In this document: piece after piece, positions 11,718 through 25,699 of the stretch
Layout of the letters: every line of letters starts with the position of its first letter
How positions within the stretch are numbered: the first letter of the stretch is position 1
NCBI GenBank assembly: GCA_013397075.1
Contig: VWZS01002574.1
Location: 372,001-436,000 of the forward strand
DNA: 64,000 nucleotides
Direction of reading: 5' to 3'
Origin: Rhabdornis inornatus
Lineage: Eukaryota > Chordata > Aves > Passeriformes > Rhabdornithidae
Program-made: the position numbers and the translations under genes
Notes under the pieces: model-generated
The model's input: the letters and a program-made list of their open reading frames with translations, nothing else
Databases searched by the model: none
Told to the model about the DNA's origin: nothing

Positions 11718-14700
11718 GGCTGCATTCCTCCAGTACAGAGGAATTTTGCCTCAAGTTTTTCTTCCCTGATGTGGCTTTTGGAACAGTTTATTTTTAAGTT
11801 CCTGTGTAACACATCAGCTGAACTGCACTGGTAACAGTGGCCTGTTTATTTCTAAGCCTATTTTTGGGTGTTTCTGAAGGCTCAGCTGGGCTGGGAGTGG
11901 GTCACTGTGCCACAGAAAGAGCTTGAAGAGCAGCTGTGTGTAGTTCTGCCCGTGGTCATACTATGGGTCCTGCTCACATTTGGTCTTAAAGCATCAATCT
12001 GTTCCCCATTTCAGCATCTCAGGCACCAGGTTCCCACTCGCCTCCTGTTCTTTCCCCATCATGGTCATCTGTAGGTAACAAGTGAGTTGTGTGCATGTTT
12101 CTGAGGGTGGCTTTAGGCAGATTTCTCAGTTTGTGATGGGTCTGTCTTTGAGAGGTGAGCAGATGAGAAACAGAAACTGCTCTGAGGTCACAAAACATGT
12201 TGTGCTCATTCTGAGTTTATTTGGAAATCAGAGCAAGCCAAACTTTGCCTAGTTGGCTTGCTTCCTCAGGAGCAGTACCCCCTGTTTTTTCCACTTGTGT
12301 GTTTTTTCCTAGTCCCAGTGGCAGTCATTTTTTTGGCACTTGCAGTTAGGAGAAAAAAATTAAGTAATACATGGCATTTGTTTTGGCGCTGGTTGTGACT
12401 CATAAATAGGGATAACATCTGTGCTGATAGTTTTTTGTGATATATAACCAGATTGAATGAACCAAGTTTTCATTTATTGCTGTTCTTTTGCCGTTGTTAT
12501 ATTTAGGGAGCTCCAGTGTAATGAGTGAAAATATATGATTATGTATATTGCTCCTGTACAGATCAGAATTTATGTACATCCTGTGAATTTCAGTTTGGCC
12601 AATGTATCTTTTTAAACTAAAAATGGCTTATTGCCATTCCCTGAGCCTAAAACTTTTTCAGGATCCTTCCGAAATCTTAGTCTCTTGGAGGCTCATACTG
12701 CTGCCAAGTCTATACCATTCTTTTAATTAAAAGACAAAAAAAGAGAAGTGAAATTTCCAGTGGGTGTAAATCCTGATAATCGTGAAATGATGTAAATCGG
12801 TGCAGCTCCTTAAGTCATTGGGAGTATTCTGACTTACATCTACTGAAAATCTGGCACATAATATTCCTGCTGGTCCTTTCTTCTGCCCAATAGCTGCTCT
12901 ACACAGAGTTGGCACCGTGGACAAAGCACTCTCTTAGGAGCTGATAGAGGGTGGCACGGCTTCCAGCACTGCTGATTCAGCACAGCAGAGGCCATTTCCC
13001 TGATTTCTTTGTGAGTTAGATTAAATTACTCTGCAGGCTGGACTGGAGCCACAGGCCATAGTTTTACAGCCTTATAACATGGTATCCTAGCCCATGGCAT
13101 CTGAGAGGTCTGGCTGTGTGTGAAGCTCTTCTGCTTTGCTGCTAAGGATTTTGGGGTTTGGTGCTCGGCCCATTTGTGAGGCTCACGGCAGCAGGATGGA
13201 AATATTTTGATTGTCATGTTGAGGTGCACTAAAGTGGGGCTCTGTTAATGGAGGAAGGGCCATCATGGGGATCAGGTTAGAACGAAAAACTCCGCTGTGT
13301 GTGTTTGTAATGGCAGTGTTTCTTTAGATTTGCCTTACAGAAATGCAGGATAATAAATAACAAATGCGGGATTTAATGAGCACCGGTGAGGCAGGGGGCT
13401 TGTGCCATCAGAGCTGTCCCAGCTTACCAGAATTTGGAGAAATCCATTTCCCTTTGTGTCTCAGTACAGGTGCATTTCTCATTTAATCTGAGCAGCTGAA
13501 CCAAGGGGGAGCAGTGGGGAGATGCTCTTTGTGGTGAGCTGTGCCCTGCTCACATCCTGCAGGGCTGGCGTGTCTGTGACTGCTGTAAAGAGGCAGGAGC
13601 ACGTTTGCTGTTCTCTGGCAGCTCCTGGCTTTGTGTATTTCCAGAGCAGAGCCAGCTCTGCTGTGCTCTGCACTTGGGCTCGCAGTGAAATTAGTCTGAC
13701 TGTCTTTGGCCAAGTCCTGCTCTTGCTCTGATTCACCCTTTCCCCTCCAATCCTCATGGTTGCAAAAGAGACTCTGGCTAAGGGAGAAAACAACTGTTAA
13801 TGAGGAGAGAAAAGGTCAAACAGATCAAGTAAAAGTCATCCTGCTTCCAGCATGGAGAACAATCTGAGCTGATCCTGTCCAAGCCAGGTGTTAGACTGAA
13901 GTTGAGACCAGGCTTAAAAAATTTTCACCGTAAATTTAGAAGCTTAATTCTGTCCCTTCTCCCTACCTGACTTCCAGTCACATTGTTTTATAGCCTTAAG
14001 GGGCTTGCATTATATCAGGATGGGCACCCCACATGTGGTTATCTTGGAGTTGCATTATTGCCTTTCAGCTTTATCTCTGTAGTTTAGAGATAAAAAGAAA
14101 AGCACCACCAAACAAAACCCTCTGGTTTTAATACAAAGATGAATATATTTTTGCAAATAAAAAGTATTCTTGATTCAGAACGTCAGGCAACAATTCTCTG
14201 GGTGTGATACAGAGGTGAAGTTCATGTTGCTGGTTTCACTGCAAAAACAAAAGTGGGCAGATCAGGAAATTTGTTTCTGAGTGGTTTGTTCTATTTTCTG
14301 AGCCCTGGTTCAGTCTCATGGACTCTGGTAGAGCTGCTGCACAGAGGGTTTATCTATTGATTTCTGAATGTATTGTGCTGTTAATCTAAAACCTCTTTCC
14401 CCAGTGGAATTTCTATTCAGAAGGCTCTAGCCAAGCTCAAGAAAGTTATTTGATTTGGGAAGTTTGAAAGAATAATAAAAGAAGGATTGATGCAGTTGGA
14501 TTTTCATGAGCTCAGTCTTCTAGTAAAATAGACAGGCTTCTTCCTCCTGTGTGTGTCTGTGGTGCTTGGCTCATTATTTAGGAGGAAAGCAGAGTATGGA
14601 GATCACTTAAGTTTTACTGTCTGAGAATTTTGCAATTAGGAAACCTGTTCAGAAGAAAGTAATGAGAACAGTTTTGGTGATATAACAAAATATAAAAATT

Positions 14701-16359
14701 AATGGGTTAGTGCAGCTTTGTCTTTCCATAAATTTGTGTGCTTTGTTTCTTAGCAATTGGGCCTTTTTTGCTAATTTTTAAACTAGTAAAAAATTTAGTG
14801 CCAGTGTTTGGGAAATCCATCTAATTTCCCAATAAGACATATGTGGCAAGGGAATTGCACCATATAAGCCAGGGAACTTTGTTCCTCAGATATTTCCACA
14901 ATCCTTTAAGTATTGGAGATTAAGTAAGCCTTTTAAAAGAGCTGTGACAGGAGAGAAGATGGTGCTTTGTGGATCTTCTAGTTATTAAAATGTTCATTAC
15001 TTTTGCTGAGAACTGAACAGGGCGATAAACAGTCCTGTATTACAATTTTAAAAAATCCCAAAAATTACTTTTTGCCTTTGAGTGCACTGGTGTTGTCTGT
15101 AGTGCAGGAGTTAATGAAGCAAAGAAATGAGATGAAATTGGTAGTGAAATTAAATAAAATAGAGGGGTTTTTTTTGGCTTTTTGGGACTAAGGTCCTGTC
15201 CAGCTGAAATCAATTGCCCTTGACTTCACAGTGCCCATGGCTGGCCCAATAACAGGTTTATTCTGTTTCATTAGGATGTTGTCAAGTTAAGTCATGGAAG
15301 GTGGACTTACATCTAAAAAGAGACTCCTTGTGAGGATTCCCTGTCTCTAGAGCACTGCAGTTTATTAGACATGATTATTTCTTCCTTGGGCTTGGAAGCA
15401 CACTTGTTGCTCTTATTTATGCAAAAAATGCAGCTCTCTGGAGGTATGTGATTAACCTGAGGCATTATTTTGTTGCAGACCCAGGTGGGAAGCTGGAAGT
15501 TCACAGTATGCATGAAGAATTATCTGGGTGTGAGGCAAAATGTTGTATTAACTGTGCAGTTAGTCTTTGTCAGCAGCATTTTCGTTTCTTCAGCCCGTGT
15601 GGTGACTAACCTCACAGAATTTTTTGGTGAATAGTTCAGTTTTCTTAAATGGGCTGATTTTCTTGAGTAGGCAGAAATTACATCTTATTTCATGTCTCAG
15701 ATTTGGTTCAACTGAAAGGCCAAATCCAGATTTGACTTCTTTTTCTTCCCAAATGCCTGTTTAAGCACCAGGTGAATGGGACACCCAGGATTTGGCTGAG
15801 GGAATCATTCACAGGGACTTAATTTGCTGGAGCTGGGGTAAAGAGTTGCATTTAAGACTGGTCTAAAAAATCAACTTTGAATCAGATAGGAAACAAGAGA
15901 TTCTTTTTTTGTCCTTTTTTCTTTTCCCCCCATGTAGAAATAAGTGCTTTAGAATATCTGAAACATCTACCAGTATCATTTCACTGCTGAGAATTGGGTA
16001 ACTGTGTAAAATTATATTGACCTGAGGGGATTGAAATATAGAAGTGGCCTTGCGCTTAACTGTGCAGGAATCAAACTGTTTTACTGATAACATTTTATTG
16101 ATTCATCTTCTCTCGGTGTTACAAGTAGCCTGAAGCCTGGCAAAATGAGCTGGCAATGTTTCTGTGTTGTGGACGTTGCAGTATTGCAACTCTTCATAGG
16201 TATTGAAATTTTATATATGGGCTGAGAGCTCACGTAATTATTGTGATTTGTAATGACTGAGACTGCAGATGGGGCTTCCCAGAGGCTTCATTTCAAGCTA
16301 GATAACTGGTAATTTCTCTTTTCTGTTTAAGAATCTGTTGTCCCTCCTTTTCTCTGCAG
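11718..16359. other. No gene seen
   Basis: Unique DNA with a GC-richer, non-CpG patch at about 13500-13770. Long stretches (13800-15000) have no notable open frame. No repeats recognised. Confidence 0.6.
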
Positions 16360-16379
16360 CTGCTGAGGTTTTTCCTCTG

Positions 16380-16930
16380 TGAAAAGCTGAACCGTATCTC
16401 TGACTTAATGAAGATGCGTAAAATGATTGAAATTGCCTTAACAAGGCAGTGCTCTATACAGAGCAGCAATGAAAATGTGTCTGGCTGTTTGTCCTTTTTG
16501 TAAAGGAACTGTGCTTTCCCACCATATTATAAAAGTAATAACAATAAAAAAATACCCTTCTTCTGACAAAGCTTTAAGAAAATAAACGGCTTAAAAGACC
16601 ACAATGGCAGATTGTGAGTTCAACCTGTGTGTGTTGATTAATTAAATTCTTTTGAAAGAGCTAATTTCATGTATTTCATTTAATGAAAGCTTATTTAAGA
16701 TTTTAATGATGTGGGTCTTTTCTCTTCAGCAGAATGCCATATTGACTCATGACATATTTTTACACAGGCTTCATTCTGCCGTGAACAACAGTGGTTGGAA
16801 ATGTGAGTGCTTGATAAAGTATCATTAAATTAGCTGATTGTAGTTTCAGATTTTTATTCTGCTACTTCACCGAGATACGAATTTATCACGTTGTACTTGC
16901 TGGTTTTAAAGGTGCAGCATTGTTATTGAT
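16380..16930. other. AT-rich repeat-free block, CNE-like
   Basis: No recognised repeat. It contains 'gattaattaaattc' (16635), 'ttaatgaaagctta' and 'catttaatg'-like homeodomain words and retains isolated CpGs ('cttcaccgagatacgaattt' near 16865). An exon-like open segment with a strong acceptor begins at 16360 (see findings). Confidence 0.15.
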
Positions 16931-18751
16931 TGTGCTGCTTTATCTCAGGTGTTCCATCAGCCTGCTGGCAGGCTGGTTCCCTCCACAGTCTTAGGCAGTA
17001 CTGGCTTTGTGCATTTTTTAATTGTGTGCCTTTCAACTGTGCATACATCTTTTTTATTGTAAACATCCTAAAAGAGATCCTGTTCAGGGGTTGTACTGAG
17101 CCCTTGTGCTCAGCAGCTCTGCCCTGTCCTGGGGCTTTGGTTGCTGCTGTAGGGAGGTGAAATAGTGGGTGTGTGGAAGCACTGCTGGATGGGCTGCTGT
17201 CCTCAGCTGATTTCCAGGGAATTGGTGAGATTTACCAATGCAGAGGGAAAAATCAGTTCTGCTCAAGCTTTATAGGGTGTGCATTTGGAACAGGGGTTTC
17301 ATCTGTTGGCGTAATGTGATGTGTGTCACAAATAAAGTCAGGAAGACAAGGGCCTGCATCTTGGTTAGTCAAAACTTTCAGATATTTTTCCACATTGAGT
17401 AGTGGATTTCTTCTACAAATCATGGAACTCCCAGACCTATTCCAATACTAAGTGTATTGGAAACGGATTGCTGTCAAGGCTTGTCCATCTAATTAAATTC
17501 CCTTATTAGCACCAGAGCTGCAGTCTTCCAGAGAAGACATTAGTTGAATAATCTTTCCAACTTATCTAGGTTAAAACTGGATGGCCTTTTCTAAAATGCT
17601 GAGCTGAAAGTTCAGCAACCAAATACTTAAGTTCTAGTCACCCTTTTTGTATGATCTGTGGTAATTCAATATATTCTTTAAATATAAATTGGTATTTCAG
17701 CTGTTCTGTGAAATATTTTCAGGCTTCTATTATCACAAGCTCTCGATGCCGCAAGGACTCTGTCACCTCACACTTCAGGCTGAGGGCAGTCCAGCAGTGA
17801 TGGCTTTTATGCATTAATAGAGTTTGTCATGATTTATTTTGGCATATTCTTAGCCAAATATAAGAATCTTCTTGTAATAAATAAATTCCTGCTGATCCAC
17901 AGAGGTTGTTTGTGCTCTGTACTGGTGATTGTTGTATCTTTAAAGGAGAAGGGAATAGCAAGATTTTGACAGAGAACCAAAACAAGTGAGGTTTAGTAAG
18001 AGCCCTGATGGATTTTCCAACAGGTGGGGGACTTGGCCTTGGAGGGAGCCACCAAGTGAAATGAAATATACTTTGACCCTTGAGCTTTGCAAATGGGGAT
18101 TGAGATTGATTCCTAGCAGATGTGCCTTAACCCAGCAGGATCCACTGACCCTCTGGAATGTGAGAGCATCCATGGTCCCACTGCCCCTCCACTCCCACGT
18201 GGGAGGGCAGGATGGTGCAGGTGGGAATGCCTTGTTTCCTTCCACAGATGGAAGGGAAAAGTGTCTTTGTGTCAGACAAAAGACCCACATTAGCTCAGGG
18301 ATGGGAATGGAGAGCTTCGTAATAATACTGAGCAAGAGATGTTTAAAAATTGCCCGAAGTTTCAGGAAACAAGATATTTGTGCTAATTAGAGTATTTGCC
18401 TGTCATCTTTATTCACTATTTAAATAACAAAAAGCCCTCAAGTGAAATCAAAGCGTGGTGGAACATATTTCTTGAGTCTCCTTGATCAAAGCTTAGAGAA
18501 GGAGGGGAATACTGCTCATAACTATTTCCTCAAATTCAGATGGGAGATATATTCTCTATTGTAGTCCTCTCTGTTGAGGACTTGTGTATAACCTGTGGCA
18601 AAGTGATGGATGTCTGTCAGGGATCAGACATGCTGCTCCTTTCCAGGTGTACATGTGATGAATTACTATTAGTTCTGTCAGGATGTGACAGAAATAAATG
18701 TCTTCAAATAAAAACAACCCGGAAACTAAATGTGAATTGTTTTGTTCTTAC
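16931..18751. other. No gene seen
   Basis: Unique DNA. Opposed 131- and 134-codon frames at 17940-18390 overlap on the two strands and lack recognisable features, so both are treated as chance. Confidence 0.55.
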
Positions 18752-18856
18752 TTATTGACTAACACTGGTTCAGTTGGGCACTTGTCTTCTTCTGTATGTA
18801 CCTCTTGATCTTTTCTTAGATTGCAAATAATCTCTGAGATGGCGATCACCATTTTC
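18752..18856 (-). other. Candidate coding exon, unknown gene
   Basis: A 105-base minus-strand segment. The acceptor ends 'ataaactcagggcag' and the donor is CAATAA then GTAAGA, which lacks the usual G before GT. The frame is one base, 34 open codons and two bases. It begins KMVIAISEIICNL and continues with an acidic/basic stretch (RKDQEVHTEEDK) to EPVLVN. In the same frame an upstream stop lies just before the acceptor region. The one-base lead fits the two-base end of 32474-32648. An earlier AG ('aactcag', six bases upstream) is also possible but would break the phase. The donor is weak. Confidence 0.18.
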
Positions 18857-21310
18857 CTGCCCTGAGTTTATAAAGCAAATGGCATAGTGGGATCCTGGCT
18901 ATGTGTGGGGTCTCCCAGCCTTTATCATGAAGTCAATTGTTAATAAAACAAGCAGGAGTTCAGTCTCCTGCTCAGATGATGTTTTGGAGCAGATTGATAC
19001 AGAAATCTGGTCAGGAATTTTTGGTATGTTATCTTTTGGTTTTAGTTTGGAGTTTCTGTATTATTGTTGTCTTTAAGGACATGATTTTTTTTTTTTTAGC
19101 AGGGGAAGAATGCACCCTCTAGACCCGAATAATTGAAAAAGGTTCTTCAAGCTTGATCATCTATGAATGGTGGAAAGTAATAAAAGAGAGATGGAAGCTT
19201 ACACCTCTCTGGAGCCAGGTGGGAGGCAGTGGTCACACACATGGCCTTTAGAGCAGGACAGACAACCCTGGGACCTTGCTCAGCTCAGCTGCTCCTGGCA
19301 CTGGAAATTTTCCATGTCTGGTTGTGCAGTTCTGAAGGAGGACTAGAAAACACCCAGGAAAATGGAAAGAAGCGTGCCAGTATCATGACAGGAGATAAGG
19401 GGAAATAAAATCTGCAGTGGCAGGGCTCGTGTGCTGTCAGGCACTGATGAACATCTTACTCCATTCTCAACTCCGCAATTGGCACCAGAATGCTTCAGCA
19501 GAAACCAGCTGATTGCTTTGTTTCTTTTCATTCTGCACCTTCTCGAGGAGGGAAGGAAAGGATTCCTCCCTAGATGTGTTAGTCAGACCTTGAGGCTCAT
19601 TACAGAACCCAGCACAGCCAACTGAAGGGAACAAAGCACCAGCGTGGTGCCCCCTCTGATCCCCCACTCAGACATGCTTTTGTCAATGGAATGCCATCAG
19701 CCTGGAGGATTTCCTGCTGTGGGAGCTCCTCACCTGTACTTGTGTAGCTGACTCCTTCTGAATTTGCAAGCCACAAATGGTGTGTCATTTCTGCACAGGT
19801 GGCTTTAAAGGATATTTTAAAAATTGCGTCCTTTAGTCCACTATTCCTACATCACATTTCAAAGAAATAGGTCAAATCAGTTGGAAGAAGAGTTATCAGA
19901 ATGTGTTACTAATCTGCAAAGAATAAAGATGAAGGTTCATATTTGGGTGCTCTAGGTGTTTTTGGATTTGCCACAGCTTGATTTTTAGATCTGTCTTTTG
20001 ACATTTGTCACCATTAAAAACTTATAGCTAAATGTCTTTCAAATTTATGGATTTTCTCTTCTTTTCCTTCGCTCAGCTAGATGAATACTTAGAGAAGGGT
20101 GTGCACTTCTCCTCAGAGGCACACCCAGAACTGGAGATGAAAAGGAGCAGGGGAAACTGGGAGAGTTCAGTGAAGTGTCTGCCGGGTTTCAGGAATAGTT
20201 TAATTTATGGTGATAAGTTCTCTTCAGCAGTTGACTTGCTGTGACCTTAAAGAAAGCTCTTGCAGACGGAGCTTTCACTATTTCTGGGAGAAGTTATGTA
20301 CTTTGTGCATGTGTGGTTTACTGCCACAGATGGGTCCTCCTGAATTTGGAGGCCAAAGGCAGTAGCAGAAGGTTAGGAGATGGCACTACTGCATAGTAAA
20401 TTTCTAAAAACAAACACATCAGTTTTTACCAGCACCCTGTAAGGTCTGGTTCAAAATATATTTAAAGACTGTAAAAATAAAATAAAAATAAACCACAAAC
20501 ACACAAGGAAAGGAAAAAAAGGATGTGTTTGCCTGCTTGCATGCAAGTATCCCTGAAAAGTTGATGGGTTCATTTTTACTTATTTATGGGCAAATTACAG
20601 AGGTGCATCTGTTCCTTCTCTGTATACAGCCAAGCATCTCAAATTTCTAAGATACTTTTTGACATTCTTTGAAGATTTAATGCCAGGTGGAAGATCAGTT
20701 AGAATTACAGATATCTTGAACTTTGAAAATAATGCTTCTGCTGAAAACTTTTTTACTTTTGCTCCCAACTTTAATGAGGCACAGTCTAAACATCATAGTA
20801 AGTGAAGCAGCAGAAAGGGGAAAAAAAGCCAACCCGACAATTCACAAGAAAATATTTTCACATGTTTACAGTAGAGCCAGAATATTTGTGCTGTGTTTAT
20901 TTAATTCAAATGCTTAGAACTATGTCATGTTATAAAAATAGTTTTATTGGAATAAAACCGTAGCCTGCAAGTCAGGTACCTGAACAGGGGGCACTCAGCT
21001 GGAATCCAGTTTTCAGAATTTTTACAAGTTGCTTATACTGCTGCTACTAGAGAGGGCAAATAATTTTAGGTAGAGCTCTCTTTGCCTGCCATTAATTGTG
21101 AGAGTTAAGTATGTGCCTTTAGATAGCAAACAACCTGATTTACATGTACAATCAGGTATCCTGTAGCCCTTCTACATCTTAATTGTGTCTGCCAAGGGGG
21201 AGTTTTGGTTTAGAGATCACACCTCTAAAAGTGGAGAGCACCAGGTTGTGCTTCACTGGGATTTTGCTTTCCTTTGCCTTTTTCACTTAAATTCAATCAC
21301 TCCTTCAAGT

Positions 21311-21377
21311 AAATATACATATATATATATAGACACATATATACATATATACATATTTACATATATATACACACATC
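21311..21377. repeat. TA/CA microsatellite
   Basis: An imperfect alternating pyrimidine-purine run of TA and CA units ('atacatatatatatatag', then 'acacatatatacatat' and 'atatatatacacacatcc'). It is likely to be length-polymorphic and is the largest simple repeat in the window. Confidence 0.9.
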
Positions 21378-21765
21378 CCCTTTGAAAGCATGGCCTGAGG
21401 AATCTGACACTGGCCATCAGTTAGTGGATTTTGCTTAGTAATTGCTTCATCTGTTCAATACTATTGAAAATACCCTTGAGCAGAACATTGCTGCAGGGGA
21501 ACAACACTCTAAAGCAGCAACCTAATTAATGAATCTTATTGCCACTTAGACGAGCATTATACAGCTGGCCTTGGTTGTCAGGATGGATCTGTTCCTGCGA
21601 CGTTATGTGTTTGTCCAGGAATTGGTGCAATTATTAGAGAAATGAATGAAGTGGGCTTGGTGTGTCTGGGTCTCTGGAGGCAGCAGGTTCCCTTTCACTG
21701 TGCAGTTGCACTCCTGGTGGTGCAGGTGTCACCAGCATCTCATGTCTGTGTGGAACAACAAATGA

Positions 21766-21806
21766 ATTCTCCTGGCTTTTATTTTATTTTATTCTCCTGG
21801 CTTTTA
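21766..21806. repeat. 25-bp partial tandem duplication
   Basis: The 25-base unit at 21766-21790 begins 'attctcctggctttta' and ends in ATTTT repeats. Its first 16 bases recur immediately at 21791-21806. Likely a replication-slippage product. Confidence 0.85.
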
Positions 21807-22282
21807 TCTGGGTACCGTGACCAAGATGATTCCTTGCATTCAGCTGAAGTGAAAACAAAATAGTCACAGCCAGAGTCTGAAAGCAGGCAGATTGTTTTCA
21901 TACAGTAAAAAGGTGAGCAAAACTGAAGTAGGGAAGGATTTTCTTTTTCATTTAGTATTTTAAAAAACACAAACTCTTGTGTGTATGCAGAGAGCACCCA
22001 GGTTTTTGTGAATGGTGGTGTGGAATGTTTGTCTCCAGCAGAGTAATTTGAGCAATAATACCTGCTGCTGATGTGTGTTTTCTGAAGATCTTTTGAAGGA
22101 AGTTATTTTCATAACTAATTCTTCATTCCTACCTTTAAAAATAATGAATGCTATGTTTGGGATCTCTATTGCTGAAATCATTCTACCAAAAAAAACTGTA
22201 GCTCTGGGTGCAAGTCAGAGCTTGTGTTTCTAATTGAAGTCATAGACAATTTACTGAGCAATCAACAAATAAAAATTCTGAG

Positions 22283-22342
22283 GTTGCACCAGCCCATTTT
22301 TTGATGTCCTTCCAACCTTGGTTACTCTGTGATGCTGTGAAA
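22283..22342 (+). repeat. CR1 LINE tail fragment
   Basis: A short piece carries the CR1 3' terminus: 'gatgtccttccaaccttgg' (22303-22321) followed by 'ttactctgtgatgctgtga' (22322-22340), which matches the family ending 'ccttccaaccttggtgattctgtgattctgtga'. An A-run follows directly. Upstream sequence is too diverged to place. Confidence 0.62.
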
Positions 22343-25300
22343 AAAGCAAAAACACTTCTAAGAACTTCCTGTTCTATCAAGTGCTACAGTGACCTGCTCT
22401 TCTTTCAGAAGATCTTTTCTGAATGATGCCAAACCTATTGCAAAACCCAGTTCTGCAAGTCCCCACTCACATGGGGAGATGAGACCCCACGTTAAGGACC
22501 CCCATATTTCTTATAAATCCATTCACTTTCTGTGGTATTTTAAAGTGTAATTTTCTGCTTCTCAATGGAGACTCGCTGAAACCTGTGATTTCCACTTGGC
22601 CTTAGGAGAGTTCTTCGGATGAAATGATTTTCATTAGAAAATTCCTCTGATGGGCTTATGAACTTTTAATGTGAGATCATCACTGAACCTTTTTTGTGTT
22701 CTCTGAAGTGACCTTGGCACGTGGTGAGTTCTGATCCTGGAGCATCTTTTCTGGTTTGCATGTTGGTGATTAATGAGGCAGCTTCTCTGCTTCAGCCTGT
22801 TCCTGCTGCCCCAGCTCCTGCCTGAACTGCTTGGCCTGGCACAGGTCTGCCCCACTTCTGCCTTCCCTTTATAGCTGCTTCAGGCATTCCTTGTCTGTGT
22901 TCTGATGTCAGCTTCTTACTTTTTTAAATTTTTTTTCCATGTAGGGCAACACATGAGCACACCTCAATGTGAAATTTTCTGAAGAATTTTTAATGCCTGC
23001 AAGTGGCACTTGAGTGGCTAATTCCAATATCTCCGGCAGTCAGTTGATGAAGCATTCTTTGCCTTATGATTTGAGTAATAGAAGTAGTTGCATCTGTGGT
23101 TATATACCAGAAAAATAGCTTATGCAGCTCTTTTCAGTCCCTTTGATGCATTGGACGTGGCCACAACACTGTTTAGTGCTGGCCAGTCGTTTTCAAGTCA
23201 GTAAGCATCTGGGTTGGTCATTAGGCAGCAGAGAAATCAATTAGGGCTGGTGGGGGTGTGTTTGGAGGAGAGGATTGAAATACATGAATTCTATTGATCC
23301 ATTGTCCTGGATAATCAACATCCCCACCAGCAGATCTTAAAGCTGTGTGATGACTCCATGGAAGTTCCTTTCTGCTCTTGCACCTCTGTTCAACCAGGAG
23401 CAAATCCTTCATTCAGCAAAGATAACAACTCTCCGAGGTTCCAAACTCCCAACTTTGATAAAGCAATGAGCTAATTAATAAAGCATAAATTGTTAGTGTT
23501 TTTCTGTGGAGCACTGCCGAGGATCCATTATTTTATTTAGTGTATTTGTCTTAAAGTGATTATGTTACTAATTATAAGGCTCACTAGTCTGTTTAACAGG
23601 AGTCCAAATAATTATAATTTGTTTGCATTCCCACCCCGCGTATTTTCATGCAATAAGGAAAACATTTTGTTGAATGATTAATTTTGTGCATGCCTCTCTG
23701 TATGTTTAGGAAAATTAAATGTCTCATTTTTGTTGTAAATGAGAGATTTCTGGTTTTGCTACTCTTGTTCTCAAGGTGCATTGGTAAATTTTGAAGAAAC
23801 TTGAAGATAAAGCCACAGAGGGGGACGATGGGTTCTTAGGGATGGAACTCAGTATGTTCCCAATAAAGTCCATAACAAAATTCCTTTCGGTGTTAAATTC
23901 TTTTGCATAATTTGTGTTTTTAAAAAACGAGTTGAAGTTCTTATTTACAGGTTATCTTGAAGCAAAAGAAATCCTTCAGCCTTGGAAACAATTTGGCAGC
24001 CAAGTTCCATTGCTCTTACTGGAGTAATTTGAAGGACAAAATTCGTAACAGGCTTTTCAATAAATGCTCAATTTAGGGCACCTTGGAATCAGCAGCAGCA
24101 TCACAAAACCCTGTGTGAACTTGGAACATCCAAAGAACATGTTATTTAATGTTAGGAAAAAATTTGTCAAGATTTTATAAAAAGCTCAGCAAATTGAGGC
24201 ATAAGTACTGAAGTCACTTTCAGAGCTGCACTTCAGAAAGTGGCTCAAATGGGAAGTCAGCACTGTGAAGTTAACTCCTTGTATTATGGCAGAAAAAACT
24301 TTAAAAAATAGAGTTGTGTCTGGGAATCCACTTGGAAGTTTGCTGAAGTTCAGGTAGTGAAATGCTTGCTTGGAAAAAAGACCCAGCAGAAAAATCACAA
24401 TTTCAAACTCAGATAATAGTTTCTGAAAATAGCTGGGCTGCCAGAATGTCAGAGTCAGGAATGAGAAGATTGCTGAGGGGAAATGGCAGAGGAACAAGGG
24501 GCCTGAGGAGACGTGAGGAGCTCGCGGCTTCGTCTTGGTTTGAGGGAGAGAAAATTGCTTAGTGCTACTTAGAGCATGTCTCATTCAAAGATCTCAAAGC
24601 TTGCTGAACCAAACATAATCCTTTGAAGACAGGTACAGACTGATGAGCACTGTGCTTGTCCTCGTGGTGCTGCTGTCCCTGCCCTGGAGCATCCTGATCT
24701 CTGGGCACGGTGGTACCACGGAGTTCAGCACGGGAGGGAAGAGGAAAATGCAGGAGGGAAGAGGCTGGGGTGACAGAACACACTGAAATGCCATCACTAA
24801 GGTCTGGACACCACCATGCTTGTAATGAATAAATAAATAAGTCATCAAGTGCAGGTGAAGATATTTCCTTTCTTCTGACATCCGCGTTTGTTATTCTGCC
24901 AAATGTTTCCTTTACTTGGGAGAAAATTGGAGCAGCCAAGATTCTTAATATTAAAAGACCTCAGCGGAACTGTTAAAATTCCATTCTGTTCAAAATTTTA
25001 ATGCCAGTTGGCTGTATTATCTCTTTATAATTTTCTTCTTCAGTGCATACGTAACTGCATTAGTTGGTCATTTACCAACAGACTTGAAAGACCAATACCA
25101 TTAGCTGGAAAAATAGCTAGAATTTTTTTTATGTAGGAGAAAAATGGAAGTGTTACTTGCTTTTTGATGATGGTAGTAGTGGTAGTACTTATCTTTTTTC
25201 TTTTATTTTTTCCCCACACTTCCCCCATAAAGCATGAACTCCAATTTTATCTGCCTTAGTGTGAATAAAAACAGTGCATCCTCAATCGAGATGCATTAAT

Positions 25301-25699
25301 AGAACCCCTTTTATTATGCAAGTAATAACTGCACTGGCAGCTCTCGTAAGAGCTGTTACAATGCAGGAGCAGGTCCTGAGAGCACATTTGTCATGGTAAT
25401 TTCAAACACAGACCTTCCCTGCAGAGTCTGCAGGAAGACCTGGTGTGTGCAGGTCACACTTGGGGTGGAGGGCTGGGAATGAGGATGGGGAGCAGCTGAA
25501 GAACTCTGGTGTTAATCTGAACCCTTTCCCTGAGCCTTGCAAAGCCCTACGAGCAAAATGGTATTTGATCAGTGCTGATAATACATTGTCAGGCGTTTAG
25601 GCAACATGAAACTGTTTATGCTGAGCTCCCTGAACCAGAAGGAGAAGGAAAGTTCCTAATGAACCTCCTGGAGAGCTGAGCCCTGAGCGTTGGGTCTAG

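Larger units (their letters stand above)
18857..25699. other. No gene seen
   Basis: Apart from the microsatellite, the 25-bp duplication and the CR1 tail, this is unique DNA. A purine-rich patch with four CpG within 25 bases lies at about 24514-24537. Opposed frames of 60-132 codons look incidental. Confidence 0.6.

Noticed and set aside
17940..18390. Opposed 131- and 134-codon frames
   Set aside because: They overlap on opposite strands, have no family resemblance and no splice structure.
20723..20917. Leu-rich plus-strand frame containing an internal GTAAGT
   Set aside because: Hydrophobic start due to T-rich DNA; no signal-peptide context or downstream exon.
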